Shown piece by piece: positions 51,633 to 62,494 of a stretch of 64,000 bases of DNA. The position numbers and the translations under genes were made by a program. Source of the DNA: Diplodia intermedia (taxonomy: Eukaryota > Ascomycota > Dothideomycetes > Botryosphaeriales > Botryosphaeriaceae); NCBI GenBank assembly GCA_021495925.1, contig JAKEKT010000073.1:62001-126000 (forward strand), given 5' to 3'. The first letter of the stretch is position 1, and each line of letters starts with the position of its first letter. The notes beneath the pieces were generated by a model, which saw nothing but the letters and a program-made list of their open reading frames with translations, made no database searches and had not been told where the DNA came from.

Positions 51633-54600
51633 ATGGGTATTCACGGGTCCGCCGTCACGCTCTTCCCCCGCCCGCATGCCACCGCTAACGGCTCTGCAGC
51701 ATCTACAAGGAGATTGGCCCTGGCGAGCGCATAGCCCTGCACAAGCTTGCGGTCGAGAAGTTCGAGGCGACCGGACGACCACTGCGCATTGCCATTGATA
51801 CCTCTATCTGGCTGTTCCAGATCCAGTCCAGCAAAGGTGCGTCGCTACCGCCGCTCCTGGGGACCCTCGTCTGACCTTGGCTTAGGCGGCACCAACCCTG
51901 CGCTTCGCACCTTCTACTACCGCCTGTTGCGTCTTCTCACACACTCCATCCACCCGCTATTCGTGTTCGATGGCCCGAACAAGCCCCCCTTCAAGCGCAA
52001 TAAGCGCACCGGACCCAACGTCGCCTCGATCCCCGAGTTCCTCGCCAAGCAGCTGTTGAAACAATTCGGCTTTCCCTTCCATATCGCTCCGGGCGAAGCC
52101 GAGGCCGAATGCGCGCTTCTCCAGCGCGAGGGCATTGTGGACGCCGTGTTGAGCGAGGATGTGGATACACTCATGTTCGGAAGCCGGGTTACGCTGCGGA
52201 ATTGGTCGCCCGAACAGAAGTCAAGCAAGGTACCAACACACGTCAATCTGTATGACGCGGATAGGACCAAGTCCGGCCCGGCTGGCCTCGATCGCGAGGG
52301 CATGATACTCGTGGCACTTATGAGCGGAGGGGATTACCTGCCAGAAGGAATCCCGAACTGCGGCCCGAAACTCGCATGCGAGGCGGCTCGAGCGGGCTTC
52401 GGCAGCCGGCTCTGTGCCATCTCGAAGAAGGATACTGCTGCCTTGCAAGCATGGCGCGAGTCACTCATTCATGAGTTGCGCACCAACGAGAGCAAGTTCT
52501 TCAGGTGCAAACACAAAGCGCTCGCTATCCCGGACCAGTTCCCTCGCGCCGATATACTTGCATACTACACAAAGCCAGCCGTCTCTTCGCGCGAAGGCCT
52601 GGAAAGGCTAAAACGGGGTCTTCGCTGGGACCAAGAGCTGAACTTCCCGGAGCTGCGAACATTTACCGGCGACGCCTTCGAGTGGGTGAAGGTGTCGGGA
52701 GCGAAGAAATTCATCCGTAACCTTGCCCCGGCACTTCTCGTGCGGAATCTGCGCTTTCGAGGACAAGCTGCCGCTGAAGGTGGTCTGTCCGAAGACCCCG
52801 AGGTTATTGCAGCCGAGGAAGCAGCACTGGTGACGAGCATCCATGGCAAGCGCGAGCATCCTTCCACCGATAACACGCCTGAACTTCGTGTTGCATTTTC
52901 ACCCATTGGTATCGTGAACATTGACTTGGACGCCGAAGAGCCAGACGATGAGCTGCAGGAAGACGAAGACGAGGAAGACGAAGAGGACGGACTTGCAAGT
53001 ATCGAGGATGAAGGCGGCGAGGCGCCGAAAAAGCGTGGACCGTACCTTTACGACCCAACCAAATTGGAAAAAATTTGGATTCCTCAAAGCATTGTCAAAG
53101 TTGGCGCACCATTCAAAGTGCAAGATTGGGAACAGGCCCAGCGGAAAAAGACTGCGCCAAAGCCGGCAAGGGTCACGAAGCCCCGTGTCTCCAAGCCAGT
53201 CACTACCGGTGGGATGCAAAGAGGAGCATTGGACCGATTTACCAAGATCACCAAACCCGGTGTTGAACGCCCACCGGCAAAGCGTCGTTCTCCCACCGCT
53301 GAGAGACTGGATCTTTCAAAGGACACCGGGAAGCCGGAAGACACCTTCAGTGACTTGCCGCTGGCTTCATCGGCCCGAACGCGCAAACCTTCCAGAGTGC
53401 CTAGTTCTCCTCCGAGGACAAACAAGGAACCTGTGTACATTGATATCTTGTCGTCGTCACCTGTTATATCCACCAAGGAAAAGGAACCTCAGCCTCAACC
53501 CGCAGATGCACATTACACGTCCACGAATGTGACCAAGCGGGTGCGTACTCTGCAACCAATTCAGACCTCGTCCAGCCATTGCGTAGATGTGCAGCCAAGC
53601 CAATCTACAGCGGTTCCCGAAACTTCACAGCCATTACCAGTCGCCGGGGATGCCTTTAAATCAGCTGCCTCTCAACGAGTCCGCGAAGGGAGATCGAGCC
53701 GACAAAGACCTTCCAGAGCTCAAAAAACTGGACAGGAAAAAGGGAGCGGCAATTCACAACCAAAAGGCCCAAGCACGCCGTCAAAACGAAGAACGCAACG
53801 AAGAGAGGCACACGATGCGTCACCTTCAAAGCGACAAACGACACTCGAAGAATCTTTTGGGGCTTCGAGAGTTGACTCTCCCTCAAAGGCTCGTCGAGAT
53901 CCTTTTTTAGCGGTGACTGAACGGGGGGTGATGGGTGGCACATCGGCGTTTGAGGAAGTGGAAGCGCTAGACCTGAGCCGTTCATCTCCCCCCGTTTGCG
54001 AAACAAGGGCTCAGCTAGACCGCGATGGCTCAGTCGAGTTTTCCTCGCAGCTTCCCGAGCTGAATGGCGAAGAGTCACGCCGGTCAAGTCGTGACAGGAG
54101 AACGAATACAGGCGAGAGGGCGCTTCAAGCCACGGATGGGAACACAAGTAAGCGGCTGAAGACAATTGGCACATTGAATGACACAAAGCAGCCCTCTGCC
54201 CGGACACAATCAGAATCTGCGTTGCCCGACGCGTCTTTGGGGTTGCGGCGTTCACCACGCCAATGTCGCATTCCACCAGACATTACGTCCAAGGAAAGCA
54301 TAGAAACAGGACGTGTCTCGCTGCAGCGCCGTACGGAGTCTGCACAAACAGGGGTATCTCGGGGCTCATCGCGCCACCCCGATGATTTAGTCAGACAAGA
54401 CTCGGGTGCGGACGGGATTCCTAGCAAGGCCACTGGAAAGCTGGGCAGGAAGCAAGCGATCAAATTGCGGGAGAGCCTTCAAGGTAGCTGGAAATTGGTC
54501 GATGCCTCAAGTATAGACATGGTGGACATGACGGGGGACTCAGGGCAAAAGGCAGGTGGCAGGGAAAAGGCGGACGGCAGGGGTGGCAGGCGGCGGGCGT

Positions 54601-54644
54601 GGCGGCAGAGCGAGGTCGAGGTGCTCGACTTGACAAGCGGCTGA
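51633..54644 (+). CDS. YEN1: Holliday-junction resolvase Yen1/GEN1 (XPG/Rad2 family)
   Basis: The family's start MGIHG is on a 14-bp first exon (51633-51646), followed by exons 51700-51836 and 51886-54644, with introns of 53 and 49 bp, giving 969 residues. Intron 1 uses a GTCCGC donor and a CTAAC branch point. XPG-N carries IAIDTSIWLFQIQ (metal Asp) and FVFDGPNKPPFKRNKR. XPG-I has PGEAEAECALLQREGIVDAVLSEDVDTLMFG, and the helix-turn-helix region SGGDYLPEGIPNCGPKLA is the GEN1/Yen1 variant. A chromodomain-like region may follow (about 290-340). The long C-terminus has acidic stretches, basic clusters (KRRTQRRE) and many SP/TP sites, consistent with CDK control of localisation known for yeast Yen1. 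Fen1 and Exo1 lack such a tail and the NCGPKLA motif. Confidence 0.9.
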
Positions 54645-55515
54645 GGGGCGCCACAGGATGCACAGCGTGACGTTGCACGCAGCGACGCAGCCAGGCAGCA
54701 TTGCGGCAGCAGGATTCGGGGTATTAGCAGCTTCGGTCGGAGTCGACTGCATGACAGGGCCCAGGGATGCGGGGAAGCTGCGCCGTGGTGTGAGCAGCGT
54801 GAACTCGGGCCCGCGGGGTTGATGGGCGGCGGCTCTGCGCGCAGGCGCGGTGCAGAGTGGAAACCAACACTGCAAATTAATATTACCCTTCTTGACTCGT
54901 GTCTGCTGCTTCTGCCTGCGAGACTAAGAAAAAAAAAGTTGTTCAATGGCGTGCGTTGTTTACGGCGGCTCTGGGCGCACCGGAAATTGGCGGCGCATCC
55001 CCCGCCGCTTCCCCCGCAATGGCCCCCGGGGCGTTTGTCAAGCTTCCTGCCTGTGCAGCAAACAAATGACATCGACGGCTTGGGCTGTGCCGCGTCTCCT
55101 CATCGCGCGCCGCGCCCTTCTCCGCAAGGACGGCGCTCCCACAGCCTCCGCCCGCCGGATCCTTCGCGCCGCTTGCGCCCACCGGTCTTTGGCCTCACCG
55201 ACAGGCAGGACAGGGTTGCATCAAAGCTTGATCCCGGCGCCTGGCCGCTTTGTCGCCGCGTGCCTGATGATCCTTCCTGCCTTCATTCAGTCCCCCCCGC
55301 AGCAAGCCTCCCTGTCCCCGGAAATGGCCCAGAATTGCGCTCGAGTCTTACCAGCTCGCCGGTCATGCGCGTGCGGCGTCGGGGGTGGTTTCTGCCGCCT
55401 ATAAGGCCGACGCTGCCCACCCCCAGAACGTACTCCCGCCCGCCTCACCCTAACCTTGCCCGCCAGATCGGTCTCTCGTGCCATTGGAGCCTAAATCTCA
55501 GAGCGCATCGTCAGC
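54645..55515. promoter_or_regulatory. Intergenic, epimerase promoter with TATA-like box
   Basis: 870 bp between the Yen1-like stop and the epimerase start. A TATAAGG at 55400-55406 lies 110 bp before the epimerase ATG in a GC-rich context and is a good TATA candidate. Long overlapping frames in the interval are Pro/Arg/Ser-rich and not credible. Confidence 0.5.
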
Positions 55516-56944
55516 ATGGTAGCCTTCAGCGCATTGCTCGCCGCGGCGACATCCCTGCTGCTCTCGAGCGTGCACGCGCAAGACGCCGACGGCAAGTACA
55601 CCATCGCCGCCGAGGGCATTCGCGCCAACTTCATTGCCTACGGTGCCTCCATCTCCAACCTCTTCATCAACGACACCAACGGCTTCGAGCGCGATATCGT
55701 GCTGGGGTTTGACAATGCGAGCTACTACGGCGTCGACAAACTGCATCCGCATCTTGGTGGCGTTCCCGGTATGTTTCAAGCCTCGCGGGAGGAAGCGCAT
55801 GGCGGGTGTGGCTGACCAACACCCAAGGGCGCTACGCAAACCGCATCAAGAACAGCACTTTCGAGATCGATGGCGTAAAGTACGAGGTCGACGCCAACGA
55901 GAACGGTGGCCTGGACACGCTGCATGGCGGAGCCAATGGCTGGGACTGGGTGCGTTTGCTTCCTTGTTTCCGTGGCTGCTTGCAGCCGTGCTGACCGTGC
56001 TCAGCGCAACTTCACCGTCGAGGCCCACACCGACAACTCCATCACCTTCTCTCTCCTCGATCCCGATGGAGAACAAGGCTTCCCCGGAGCCGTCAAGAGC
56101 TACATCACCTATACCCTGACGCCCTATGCTTGGCACCTGAAGATGTACGCCACGGCGCTGACCAAGAAGACGCCGATTATGCTGAGCTCTCATGTGAGTT
56201 TCTTGACATGCAGGGGTGCGAGCGTGCTTTTGTCTGACATGGTATCAGACGTACTGGAATCTGGATGGCTTTCAAAACAACGACACGGCAACCGCCCTCA
56301 ACCATACCCTGTCGCTGCCCTACTCGGGCCAGCGCATCGGCACCGATGGCATCCTGATCCCCAACGGCACTATTCTCCCTAACCTGAAGGGTTCCGTCAA
56401 CGACTTCTGGAGTGCTCCCAAGCAGATTGGCGCCAGCTTCGACGATCCTGAGATTGTCGGCAACTGCGGCACCAACTGCACCGGCTATGACACCTGCTAC
56501 ATTGTCAACCGTGCACAGGATGGCGCCTATGACTGGCGGACCAAGGGCCCGGTGGCCAGTCTGTCAAGTGATTTCTCGGGTATCAAGGTGGATGTTTTCA
56601 CCGACCAGGATGCTTTCCAAGTTTACTCGTGCGGCGGCCAGAACGGTAAGCCCCTCTGCCAAAGCCAAAAGTGGTTTCATGATGCTGATTTGCACGCAGG
56701 TACCTTGACGCTCAAGAAGACCCAAGGCCTCTTCGATGACCCGAGTCGCCCGCGCGTTGTTGAGAAGTATGGGTGCGTTGTCATGGAAGTGGAGGACTGG
56801 ATTGACGGCATCAACCAGCCGGAGTGGCAGCGCGACAGCAAGCAGATCTTTGGTCCTGAAGATCCGCCCTACGTGTTGGAGGCCATCTACAAGTTCTCTG
56901 TTGGTGACGCCAGCAGCGGAGACTGCGAGAAGTCTGAACTGTAG
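55516..56944 (+). CDS. Secreted aldose 1-epimerase (galactose mutarotase family)
   Basis: Five exons, 55516-55768, 55828-55949, 56005-56193, 56249-56645 and 56700-56944, give 401 residues. The N-terminus is a signal peptide (MVAFSALLAAATSLLLSSVHA, cut before QDADGK). The mutarotase fold follows: GRYANRI (substrate Arg), LDTLHGGANGWDW (catalytic His) and SSHTYWNLDGF (second His). Near the C-terminus GCVVMEVEDW carries the likely catalytic Glu. The family interconverts alpha and beta anomers of aldoses. Several N-x-S/T sites and four to six cysteines suit an extracellular protein. Each intron is 54-59 bp with canonical ends. A frame drawn without splicing would be truncated after exon 1. Confidence 0.92.
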
Positions 56945-57602
56945 AGCGGAGATGGTAATGAAGGTGCATGGGGATATTGTTGAAAGGTACGGCCGGTCAG
57001 AGCCACTAGTCAATACTCTGCGATGAATAGTAATGCTGACGTTCAACGTCATGACCACAACCCCCCACGCTTCTTGGTTCCACGTGATTGTCCCTCATCA
57101 AGGTGAATCTGGCCCCCGTGGTGGTGACGGTGACCGTGGTCGAACTTGTAGCTGCGTGGAAGTGGCAAGCAATCACCTAATAATTTCCTGATCATGGACG
57201 AATCTCTGGTAACACTAAGACAGCCAGAAGCCACTTACCCAAACAGGCAGGGCCCGACGACCACATGGACAAGAGGGGCTCGTCCACAACGAGTAATCTC
57301 ACCACTATTCGGTTTCAGCTATTGAGTCATGGCACTACTATACTGTCACCTGTGCATTTGCCGCTGCCCCGTGCCTGCCTCCCCTGCGGGCGAAGGACCC
57401 TGCACATGGAGTAAAGCCGGCGGGCTCACATTTTCGCTTCAGTCACTGAATTTTCTGCTTCCTTTTTCGCTTTGCTTCAACTCTCTCTCCCGCCGTTCTT
57501 CTTCCATTTCCCGCCAACCCTACCTCTCCTCCATGCACCCAACGCCTTGGTTCTTTTGAGGCGCCGCAACAAGTACACTCCTTCCACTGCTGCTGTCGCG
57601 CG
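56945..57602. other. Intergenic, no gene seen
   Basis: 658 bp of epimerase 3' flank and promoter of the next gene; the right half is pyrimidine-rich. No other feature seen. Confidence 0.5.
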
Positions 57603-60600
57603 ATGCACGATGAGCAACACCGAAAGCGCCAGATGGCCGTCGACGAGAGGATTATCGAAAAGCGCAGAGCGATTGTAATCAAGCGCTCGACCCTTCTGCA
57701 GAACGTCTTTGGCTACAGCAAAGTCAACGAGCCGTTTCTTGCGCCGCCGCCGCTATCGAGCGCCGACACTGTTTCACCACCCATTGTCCCATCAGCTACC
57801 GCATTCCAAAAGGATCCGCAATCGTTGTCGTCGACCACCGCTTCGACGGAATGGGCACCCACTGCCGCCGACCTCGGGAAGGACGAGCCTACACCTCTAC
57901 TCTCCGAAGCAGCCGCGTCCATAACTGAACTGATGGGTAACGACTTCCTGCCTCACGCGTCTACTCATTCCAAGGAGCAGTCTAATGTTCACCCATCTTC
58001 AAAGAAGCACTCGGGTCACCATGCATCCGCCGGGCCAGCGAGGCGCAAATATCACCCGGACCTTTTGACATTCACTTTCCCCGCTGCACCGCCCTCAGAA
58101 GACATGACGGAGTTCCAGATGAGCGACTCTGTATCAACGGCCGGGGAGGATCCGCAGGCATTCAGGGACACGTCCATGCCCGCGCCATCATTCAGCCCGC
58201 AAAGCGCCGCCAGCAGTGAGTTCAACATCTGGGAAGACAAAGACGACGTCGACGCCGAGGGCGAATACTGTGAGGATGAACAAGAAACTGTACAAAACAA
58301 TGTTATATCCGACGTATCCTTGAAGCACAAAGGCACCAGCGGAAAGGACGGTAACACATCGCAAAGCTTACCGCAGTATCATCCCGCACCGCAACCGCCG
58401 AGACAGCCCGCCACGCAGTGCAATGTTGTTCCGAACCTCGAAGACGTCTTCGACCAGTGGTTCCGCTTCGGTCGCAAGAACTGGGAAGGCTTGAGTCTGT
58501 TGGAGCCCCGCGAAATCCCGATCGAATCCATTACGGCGAGGACGGTTCCCTGCCACGAGCCGTACGTGCCCAAAGAGCTCAGGGAGAAGCCGGTCAAGTT
58601 GTTCACCATCGCTGCAAAGCACGATGCAGCCGAAATCAAGATGTTCGAGATCGAGGTCCTTCCGAAGTCAGAAAAGGCGCGCAAGGCACTGTTCAAGCTC
58701 AACGATCGCGGCGTCTACCACGAGACCTCGACCGTGAACTCCAACGTCTGGACCGTCTTGTTCATCCGAGAGAAGGCGCCGCGCTTTATGGGATACGGTT
58801 CGAAGGGTCCGGGCAAGCCAGAGGACGAGACCGGAACCGGGGTCCATGTGGCGAAAAAAATCAGGCGTGGCCAGGGTCCGGATGTTGAGGAGGCGCCCAT
58901 GTTGGGAGAGGACTCTGCTCATCACTCGTGGCAAATAGTGGCCTGGCCTTCGGTACACGCATCGAGAGTCTTGGAGGTTCTCGGACCCGTTCGCGACAAC
59001 AAAATGGAAGAGATGGACAACAGCAAGGCTCCTCAGGGCAAACCAGCCGCCACAGGCCGCCCGCCGTTGGCTCCCAAACTTGCTCAAGTACGTCAAACGC
59101 CACCGCCGAAAGGTACGGGGCGGGTGCACTTGAAGGATGCTCGGGCGTACACCGAGTACAAGACAACGGCCCGGGCGCGCGCCGAGATGAAGCAGCAGTT
59201 TGCCGGTGACGCTGTCTTCGAAGACGGAGAGAATTCCCCTCTCCCGCTCCAGCATCCTTTCTGCTTCAAGGTCGTCGACGCCATCAAAGGTCATGTAACA
59301 AAGAAGTCCGCTGGCATGTCTGGTCTCACCATCGACGGCGATGGGGGTGATAACAACTCCGTTCTCGTCGGCGGGATGCAACGTCTCACTTGCCTGCGCT
59401 TCCAACGTGGCGGCACGTATCCGCTTCTGACCGGCAAGGGTGTCGACCTGAATTACTGGAACACCTTCTGCGAGTACTTCTGCAAAGGCGAGGTCCAGCT
59501 CGAGGTGTTCAGCCCAGCGGATGGCGAACCCGTCGTCCTTTCAGAAGAGGAGCAGCAGCGTCGTCGAAGTACCGGACCAAGCGACACCTTGAGCCAGGGA
59601 GCGGCAGACATCAACAACGCTAATAGAGCCAGTAACTATAGAGTAGGCGCGTTCGGTACTGGTGGTCGGACTTCAGATACCCCCATTCCGGAGCCGATGA
59701 GGAGCGCCATGGAGCACAACCGTGTCGACCAGCCAGATTCGACGCCACTTCTCCAGAGGCAAAATACGCCATATGGCACTCAGAATGGCCCCCCGCAGCA
59801 CGGCACTCGAGACGGGTACCGATTCCAGTCAAATGCTCAAAACACGCAGCGCCACAAGTCACTGCATCAGCTGCCTTCGCCGATCAAGCCGTCACTTCAT
59901 CCTCAGCACAGCCGTGTCAACTCGGATTCCGCCGGCGGCTTCACCGTGCGTCCTCAGCATCGCGATCATCATCGTGACACCTCAGCGGAGTTTATAAAGG
60001 TATTCGCCGACGCCGACGCCGACGCCGACTCTCCCACCAATACTCCCACCGCCAAGCGCCGGGCTTTTGGTAGAGAGTTCGGAGATGGTCCCAGCCGCAC
60101 CGATCCGCTTCTACGCGGATGGCAGATGGAGATGCTGGACGCTCTAGGCAATCACCGGAGTCCCGCGTGGGATGGCTGGACCGACCGCTCAATATACCAC
60201 GACAAGCGCATGAAACAGATCGAGGTCATTAGCGCGCGCATTGCCGAGGAAGCTTTCACCTGCCCTTCGAAGATTGTGCGCGTCCTACATGACGATCGCG
60301 CCCTCCGCGATGGAAACGTCATGGTCCAGCATTACGAGGCCGAGGCCGAACGGCGCCATGCTGAGTACGAGAATTTGAAGAAGTTGAGATGGTACAGACA
60401 ACAGGTGGCCAGCGATAACGATGATCTGAGGAAAAGGGAGCAGCACTTCCAGCCGCTCGAGTACATGGAGGACGTCAGATCGAAGGCGACCCAGAGGGAG
60501 TGTGAGAAGGGCAGGATGAGCCCCAGCGCGGGTCTCCGTGTTCTGCGGAAGACGCTTCGCGCTGGTGAAGGTCAGAAGCTGGAGGAGCTGCAGCAACTAC

Positions 60601-61238
60601 AACAACAGCAGCAACGGGAGCATCAACGGCGGCAGGAAGAGCATCGGAAGCAGATACAGCAGCAGTTGCAACAGCAATCGCGTCTCCAAGCTCTGGGAGC
60701 CTACGGAGTCCAGGATCGGCCGTACGGATCCCATCACCAGCAGCATCGGCCGCAAGCTCAGCACGTCCCCGGCTCGTACGGTCAGCCTTTCGCGCCGTCG
60801 ACATTCTCGTACGGCGGCGCTCCGCAGCAACAGCAGCAGCATCCGGCTACTGTCGGTGGTCACGGCTATCACCAGAGCAAGGCTCCAAGTGTGCCACCCA
60901 ACATGACCTATGCGCAGCACTGCCCTTATCGTGGTCCCTCGCAGCCGACCTACGGACGGGTGCAGCAGCAGCATATCGGTCAGAACTTCAACGGGCAGAT
61001 GGACGCTCCTCTCCCGCCCGTCACCCAACAACAGGAGCGCGCTCCTCCAAGCGCGGCTGCTGCTGCGGCGGTTGGACCTTCCTACTTCGTCTGGGGACAT
61101 GTCCCGAGTGCGATGGCGGCGGCGGCAGAGGAAACGAGGGCCAACGATGGCAAGGCGATGAAGTCATCCTGGGCGGCGGTCGAAGATGAGGATGATGATG
61201 ACAGCGAGGATGATTATTTTGAGAATGGTTGGTACTAG
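57603..61238 (+). CDS. Large hypothetical protein with a central conserved-looking block and Gln/His-rich end
   Basis: A single exon of 1,211 residues. The N-terminus is basic (QHRKRQMAVDERIIEKRRAI). Residues about 280-440 look folded (DVFDQWFRFGRKNWEGLSLL, then KPVKLFTIAAKHDAAEIKMF and NVWTVLFIREKAPRFMGYGS), followed by a second block at about 540-650 (HPFCFKVVDAIKGHV, then TCLRFQRGGTYPLLTGKGVD). Around 800 there is a DADADADS run from GCCGAC repeats. Residues about 865-990 are charged and helical (WQMEMLDALGNHRS, then KKLRWYRQQVASDN). The C-terminus is a Gln/His/Tyr-rich prion-like stretch (from about 995) ending DDDDSEDDYFENGWY. I do not recognise a named family. An intracellular, possibly RNP-associated role is only a guess. 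Confidence 0.75.
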   Translation: MHDEQHRKRQMAVDERIIEKRRAIVIKRSTLLQNVFGYSKVNEPFLAPPPLSSADTVSPPIVPSATAFQKDPQSLSSTTASTEWAPTAADLGKDEPTPLLSEAAASITELMGNDFLPHASTHSKEQSNVHPSSKKHSGHHASAGPARRKYHPDLLTFTFPAAPPSEDMTEFQMSDSVSTAGEDPQAFRDTSMPAPSFSPQSAASSEFNIWEDKDDVDAEGEYCEDEQETVQNNVISDVSLKHKGTSGKDGNTSQSLPQYHPAPQPPRQPATQCNVVPNLEDVFDQWFRFGRKNWEGLSLLEPREIPIESITARTVPCHEPYVPKELREKPVKLFTIAAKHDAAEIKMFEIEVLPKSEKARKALFKLNDRGVYHETSTVNSNVWTVLFIREKAPRFMGYGSKGPGKPEDETGTGVHVAKKIRRGQGPDVEEAPMLGEDSAHHSWQIVAWPSVHASRVLEVLGPVRDNKMEEMDNSKAPQGKPAATGRPPLAPKLAQVRQTPPPKGTGRVHLKDARAYTEYKTTARARAEMKQQFAGDAVFEDGENSPLPLQHPFCFKVVDAIKGHVTKKSAGMSGLTIDGDGGDNNSVLVGGMQRLTCLRFQRGGTYPLLTGKGVDLNYWNTFCEYFCKGEVQLEVFSPADGEPVVLSEEEQQRRRSTGPSDTLSQGAADINNANRASNYRVGAFGTGGRTSDTPIPEPMRSAMEHNRVDQPDSTPLLQRQNTPYGTQNGPPQHGTRDGYRFQSNAQNTQRHKSLHQLPSPIKPSLHPQHSRVNSDSAGGFTVRPQHRDHHRDTSAEFIKVFADADADADSPTNTPTAKRRAFGREFGDGPSRTDPLLRGWQMEMLDALGNHRSPAWDGWTDRSIYHDKRMKQIEVISARIAEEAFTCPSKIVRVLHDDRALRDGNVMVQHYEAEAERRHAEYENLKKLRWYRQQVASDNDDLRKREQHFQPLEYMEDVRSKATQRECEKGRMSPSAGLRVLRKTLRAGEGQKLEELQQLQQQQQREHQRRQEEHRKQIQQQLQQQSRLQALGAYGVQDRPYGSHHQQHRPQAQHVPGSYGQPFAPSTFSYGGAPQQQQQHPATVGGHGYHQSKAPSVPPNMTYAQHCPYRGPSQPTYGRVQQQHIGQNFNGQMDAPLPPVTQQQERAPPSAAAAAAVGPSYFVWGHVPSAMAAAAEETRANDGKAMKSSWAAVEDEDDDDSEDDYFENGWY

Positions 61239-62494
61239 AGAGCAAAAACGGTGTTGGCCGATTGCTTGAGGAAAACAAGGAAGATGGTTGGTGGATAGTT
61301 GAATGTTTTTTGGCTGTTCGGCTGGCGATTCACACCAGCGGGCGGTTTTGGTCGTTGGCATGGCCGGTCGGCGGTGGATTCTTGCCTCTCTTGATTTACT
61401 TCTCTCCCCTTTCCTTTCCATTCTTTCCCGTTTTCCTTTGTCCCCGATCACACCATACTATATCGATAGCACCTTGCCCTTATCCCCCCCAGATTCCACG
61501 ATACCCCCAGGCTTGTGCGTTTTGGCTTTCTTATTGATACGCGGGCCTTTGGAGGGGGAATGAAGTGATAGCCGGATTGGCCGTAGCTACTTATATATTG
61601 CTACAAATCGATGATGTTTGGTTTTGAGATATACTGGATCGTATTACGAGTGTAGAGATGCCTGAGATATCTCTGCCAAGTGGCGGGATTTTTCAGCGGG
61701 CTTGTGTATGAATGGCTCATCATTCCCATCTTCGGCAGCCCGCAAACAGTGCAATTGAGGGAGATATCCGGATGTACTGTATCTGTACAAATGCATACAG
61801 ACTTAGGGTTTTGAAGCATGCATGACCTCATTGGTCCGCGCCTACAAACCACCCACATTCGCCAACAAGCCTCCGCCGAGCGTTGGTTGGGCATCGCCGC
61901 GCGGGCAGTGGGGAGCCTCCGGGAAAACGGGCTGGTATTACTCGCTTGCATGGGTGTGCCTACGACGATCAAAACGGGTGACTGCTTACGTGCTTTTCCT
62001 TTCCCCGCGTCCCCACCAACCACAGCAACAACCGAGATTTAGGCTGACGACGACGTTCACTGCGGGATATGCGAATGCCGCACGACATCTGAGGTCAGAC
62101 TGAGACTCTCTCTTTTTCTCTCCTCCTCACATCATCCCCCCTCCTCCTCCCCCGCCCTTCAACCAATTCTGCGCCGCTCTCGCCGTTCCGCATGTGCTCG
62201 CGGGACAGTTTGTTCGTCGTGCAATTCGGACCCAGAGAGGACTACGCGGCGAATGAGGGGGGCGGAGCATTTTTACTTGTCATGATTCAGCATTTTTGTC
62301 TCTGGCTCGGCTGGTTACCTACGCGATAGGACCCTCCTCTCTCTCTCGCTTTAGCTTGCTTGCTTTGGCTCAGGCTGTGAGCGTTTGTTCGTTCAACCAA
62401 CTCGAGCAACCTCTTTTCCCGGCTGGACCTCCAAATCTCCCGCCCCCTCTGCGGCAGTTCGTCAGAAGAGGGCAAGAAAACGCGGTACCGAAAT
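61239..62494. other. Intergenic, no gene seen
   Basis: 1.26 kb between the large hypothetical gene and the two-exon membrane protein candidate. CT-rich tracts lie near 62105-62160 and 62335-62350. Frames at 61818-62103 and 62296-62622 lack protein features. Confidence 0.5.

Noticed and set aside
54819..55712. A 297-codon frame upstream of and overlapping the epimerase
   Set aside because: Composition is Pro/Arg/Ser-rich and it overlaps the signal peptide exon of the epimerase in another frame.
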